Origin: Verrucomicrobiota bacterium
GTDB taxonomy: Bacteria > Verrucomicrobiota > Verrucomicrobiia > Chthoniobacterales > UBA10450
Length of the DNA: 7,277 bases
Assembly: GCA_003218785.1 (NCBI GenBank)
Contig: QHOM01000065.1
Location: 1-7,277 of the forward strand
Reading direction: 5' to 3'
Numbering within the stretch: the stretch's first letter is position 1; the number at the start of each line of letters is the position of its first letter. This document shows positions 4,885 to 7,277 of this stretch, piece after piece. Both the position numbers and the translations under genes were made by a program. The notes under the pieces are model-generated. The model had not been told where the DNA came from and did no database searches. It was given only the letters and a program-made list of their open reading frames with translations.

Positions 4885-5991
4885 GTGGCGCGATAGCTGT
4901 GCACCAGCTCATTGCGCAGGATGGCCAAACCGAGAAAAGCATGAAGCCGCAAATGAAAGTTCCCTTTCTTGATCTGAAGGCGCATCACGCTCCCTTGATC
5001 GACAAGCTCGATGGCGCCATTCGTGAAGTAATCGAGAGCAGCGCGTTTGCGGGCGGGCCGTTCGTGGAGAAGTTCGAAGCGGAGTTCGCAGCCTACTGCG
5101 GCTCCCAGTACGCCATCGGCGTGGGCAATGGCACAGACGCGCTTTGGCTCACTCTTCTGGCGCTTGGGATTGGGGAAGGCGACGAAGTGATCAAACACGT
5201 TCACGATGAACCCGGCCGAGCTGAAGAGGAGCCTCACCGCAAGAACCAAAGCGATCATTCCGGTTCACCTTTTCGGGCAACCAGCGAACATGAATCCGAT
5301 TTTGGAATTCGCGCGGATGCACGGGCTTTTTGTCATTGAAGATGCCGCTCAAGCTCACGGCGCCGAGTACAAGGGTCGAAAAGCAGGCACATTGGGCGAC
5401 GCCGGTTGTTTCAGCTTTTATCCCGGCAAAAACCTTGGCGCACTTGGCGAGGCTGGCGCGGTCGTGACGAACGACGCTGAGTTATGGAAGAAAATCCAGA
5501 TGCTGCGAGATCATGGTCAGGCCCGAAAGTATTATCACACCTTGGCCGGTTGGAATTGCCGGATGGACGGCATTCAGGCGGCAGTCCTGTCCATCAAATT
5601 GCGCCATCTCGAAGAAGCAAATCTACTGCGGCGCGAACACGCGTGGCAATACAATCAGGCTTTCGCGGGAATCGACGACGTTGCTACGCCGTTCGAGGCG
5701 AATTATGCGCGACACGTTTATCACGTCTATGCAATTCGAGTGCAGGAACGCGATGAAGTCCGGCGGCGTCTGGAGGAAAACGAAATCGGGTGCGCCGTGC
5801 ACTATCCCATTCCGATTCATCTCCAGGAGGCTTGCCGAAACCTCGGCTACACGGCGGGCGCGTTCCCAGTCGCGGAGAATCTGGCCGAGGAATTTCTTTC
5901 TTTGCCGATGTTTCCTGAATTAACGGAAGAGCAAATCGAACATGTCGCTCGCTGCGTCAGCGAGACTGCTGGCGTGGGAGCGCTCGTCTAG
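4881..5991 (+). pseudogene. DegT/DnrJ/EryC1/StrS-type PLP aminotransferase, broken by internal deletion and frameshift
   Basis: Two overlapping frames together make one sugar aminotransferase. The first (from 4881) has MKVPFLDLKAHH, SSAFAGGPFVEKFE and the phosphate-binding GNGTDALWLTLLALG up to GDEVI (about 5190). The second (from about 5198) resumes with TFTMNPAELKRSLTARTKAI, then HLFGQP, the PLP-ring Asp in VIEDAAQAHGA, the Schiff-base Lys in FSFYPGKNLGALGE, and the C-terminal domain ending at 5991. The usual stretch between GDEVI and TFTMNP, about 28 residues including the T-F-x-A-T segment that stacks on the cofactor, is missing, and the frame changes. As written, the first frame ends at 5339 in nonsense and no active enzyme is expected. 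A product from ATG 5206 would lack the phosphate-binding loop. The start is uncertain: ATG 4881 overlaps the oxidoreductase stop, while ATG 4941 or 4953 gives the usual family N-terminus. The intact gene would aminate the 3-keto sugar made by the neighbouring oxidoreductase. A sequencing or assembly error is a real alternative. Confidence 0.85.
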
Positions 5992-7132
5992 CGAAAAAGT
6001 TTTGAAGGTTCTTCAACCAGCCAAATCAGAAACGAAAGAAGCGGCGCCCCTCTCAGGCGACTATTCCTTCGTCGAGCCGAAAACGAGCCGCGAATCGCTG
6101 CAAATGCGGATTCTCGATCCTGTCCACGATCCGGGTTGGGACGCCGTTGTTGCTTTGCATCGCGATGCCGACTGTTTCCACACCAGTGCCTGGGCAAAGG
6201 TGCTTCACCAAACTTATAGCCATCGACCTTTCTATCTTCAGTTTTCCCGCGGGCGCAGATTGGCGGCGTTGATCCCGCTGATGGAAGTGCGCAGTCTGTT
6301 CACAGGCCGCCGCGGCGTCTGCCTTCCATTTAGCGATGCGTGCGAACCGCTCGTCTTTGATCCGGAAGCGGTGGGTTTGGTAAGAGATCGGCTGATTCGT
6401 TTCGCGCAAGAACGCCGCTGGAAACACCTTGAAATACGCGGGGGGAAATTCTTTCAACTCGCCCCGAGTTCAGCCACGAAATTTTACGGACATACACTCG
6501 ATTTGCGCAGCGGCGCCGAAGAGTTGAGCACTCGCTTCACCAGTCCAGTCCGCCGGGCCATTCGCAAAGCGGAACGCAGCGACGTGAGCGCGGTCGTCGT
6601 CCGAAATCGCCCGGCCATTGATGATTTTTACCGGCTTCATGTGCAAACGCGCCGGCGTCACGGTCTCCCGCCGCAACCGGCGTCGTTTTTCCTGAACATC
6701 TACGAGCATATCATCAGGCCGGGTCTCGGTTTCATTGTCCTGGCACAACGCGGATCGCGCCCAATTGCCGCCGCGATCTTCTTCCGCTTCGGAAAGAACG
6801 CTCTTTATAAATACGGCGCTTCCGACGAAAGGTTCCAGGAATTCCGCGCGAATAATCTTGTCATGTGGCAAGGCATTCAGTTTTTGGCGCGCAACGGCGC
6901 GGAAAAATTGCATTTCGGGCGGACCGAGTGCGAAAATGATGGTTTACGACGGTTCAAGCTTTCGTGGGGCACGGAGGAAGAAACAATCGGTTACTTCCGA
7001 GTTGATCCATCGGGTCGGAAGTGTTTAGTTCCCGCCCACCATGACTCCGGGTTCCACACAAGGATCTTTGGCAGCTTGCCCTTGGTATTCAACCGGCTGG
7101 CGGGCTCACTAATTTATCCGCATCTCGACTAG
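5942..7132 (+). CDS. FemAB-like GNAT-fold transferase (peptidoglycan-bridge/exopolysaccharide-associated)
   Basis: The protein looks like the FemAB-related acyl or aminoacyl transferases found in exopolysaccharide and PEP-CTERM/exosortase gene clusters, with two GNAT-like lobes. Visible marks are FHTSAW (79-84), LPFSDACEPL (128-137), a basic VRRAIRKAER segment (203-212), the signature HVQTRRRHGLPPQP (233-246), LYKYGASDE (288-296), and the end block HFGRTECENDGLRRFKLSWG (324-343). It probably acts in the cytoplasm on a lipid-linked or nucleotide-linked sugar, but donor and acceptor cannot be told from sequence. ATG 5942 gives 396 residues, overlaps the aminotransferase end by 50 bases and has GGAAGAG ten bases upstream. 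ATG 6104 would give 342 residues, starting MRILDP where recognisable family similarity begins. The first 54 residues look unstructured, so the shorter form is possible. Only ten bases separate its stop from the chain-length gene, so the two are probably co-transcribed. Confidence 0.78.
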   Translation: MSLAASARLLAWERSSSEKVLKVLQPAKSETKEAAPLSGDYSFVEPKTSRESLQMRILDPVHDPGWDAVVALHRDADCFHTSAWAKVLHQTYSHRPFYLQFSRGRRLAALIPLMEVRSLFTGRRGVCLPFSDACEPLVFDPEAVGLVRDRLIRFAQERRWKHLEIRGGKFFQLAPSSATKFYGHTLDLRSGAEELSTRFTSPVRRAIRKAERSDVSAVVVRNRPAIDDFYRLHVQTRRRHGLPPQPASFFLNIYEHIIRPGLGFIVLAQRGSRPIAAAIFFRFGKNALYKYGASDERFQEFRANNLVMWQGIQFLARNGAEKLHFGRTECENDGLRRFKLSWGTEEETIGYFRVDPSGRKCLVPAHHDSGFHTRIFGSLPLVFNRLAGSLIYPHLD

Positions 7133-7136
7133 AGGT
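7131..7136 (+). promoter_or_regulatory. Ribosome binding site of the chain-length gene
   Basis: AGAGGT, with GAGG seven bases before ATG 7143, overlaps the stop codon of the FemAB-like gene (TAG 7130-7132). It is the clearest Shine-Dalgarno sequence in the window; most starts here have none. Confidence 0.6.
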
Positions 7137-7142
7137 AAGACT

Positions 7143-7277
7143 ATGACTGAAATCCGACGGGAAACACAACAACACTCCGGAGTGAACCTGAGCGCCATCC
7201 TCTTCGCTCTGTTCAAGCGAAAGCGAACAATCATACTTTGCGCGGCGGTGGGCATCATCGCCGCGGCGGCGTTTTAT
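7143..7277 (+). CDS. Wzz/GumC-type polysaccharide chain-length or export protein, N-terminal part (runs off the right edge)
   Basis: Only the first 45 codons are present. They show a polar N-terminus (MTEIRRETQQHSG), the VNLSAILFALFKRKRTI block typical of the start of Wzz/GumC-type proteins, then a membrane helix from about residue 29 to the window edge (IILCAAVGIIAAAAFY). In this family an N-terminal helix anchors a large periplasmic coiled-coil domain that sets polymer length, and GumC/BY-kinase forms also link to export. Start ATG 7143 is well supported by the ribosome binding site and by the family N-terminus. It belongs to the same transcription unit as the FemAB-like gene. Whether a cytoplasmic tyrosine kinase domain is fused cannot be seen here. 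Confidence 0.78.
   Translation, partial: MTEIRRETQQHSGVNLSAILFALFKRKRTIILCAAVGIIAAAAFY

Overview
The window looks like chromosomal DNA from a Verrucomicrobiota bacterium, probably a soil or freshwater lineage. This rests on family recognition, not a search. The signs are a sigma factor of the type common in that phylum (TRWS and DAQDLTQGFF motifs, C-terminal REEVAQTV block) next to remains of its usual partner, a zinc-ribbon Ser/Thr kinase, plus hairpin-rich interspersed repeats between genes. No CRISPR array, transposase, integrase or phage gene was seen.

Layout. Bases 1-354 are on the minus strand: the 5' part of a lipoprotein gene running off the left edge, preceded by an initiator tRNA gene (278-354). 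Bases 612-2149 are on the plus strand: an intact sigma factor gene (TTG start), a repeat-filled gap of about 450 bp, then a kinase gene reduced to its zinc-ribbon N-terminus and a fragment of the kinase domain in another frame. Bases 2150-2630 are noncoding. From 2631 to the right edge lies a polysaccharide cluster: polyprenyl-phosphate sugar-1-phosphate transferase, Gfo/Idh/MocA oxidoreductase, DegT/DnrJ/EryC1-type PLP aminotransferase (broken by an internal deletion), FemAB-like GNAT-fold transferase, and the first 45 codons of a Wzz/GumC-type chain-length protein.

How the genes fit together. The sugar transferase would load the first sugar onto undecaprenyl phosphate at the inner membrane. 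The oxidoreductase and aminotransferase are the pair typically used to make a 3-amino-sugar nucleotide. The FemAB-like protein would add an acyl or aminoacyl group, and the Wzz-like protein would control polymer length and export. As written, the aminotransferase lacks about 28 residues and is out of frame, so the amino-sugar branch is either dead in this strain or the sequence is wrong there.

The most notable points are non-canonical. Two genes carry internal deletions with frame changes. A 27-codon tandem repeat of intergenic-repeat character forms the C-terminal tail of the sugar transferase. A 259-bp nested inverted-repeat element sits after the sigma gene. Four copies of a short GAACTTCGCC motif, all in one orientation, occur only in the noncoding gaps. 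The initiator tRNA has A29:U41 and U1:A72 in place of two usual initiator signatures.
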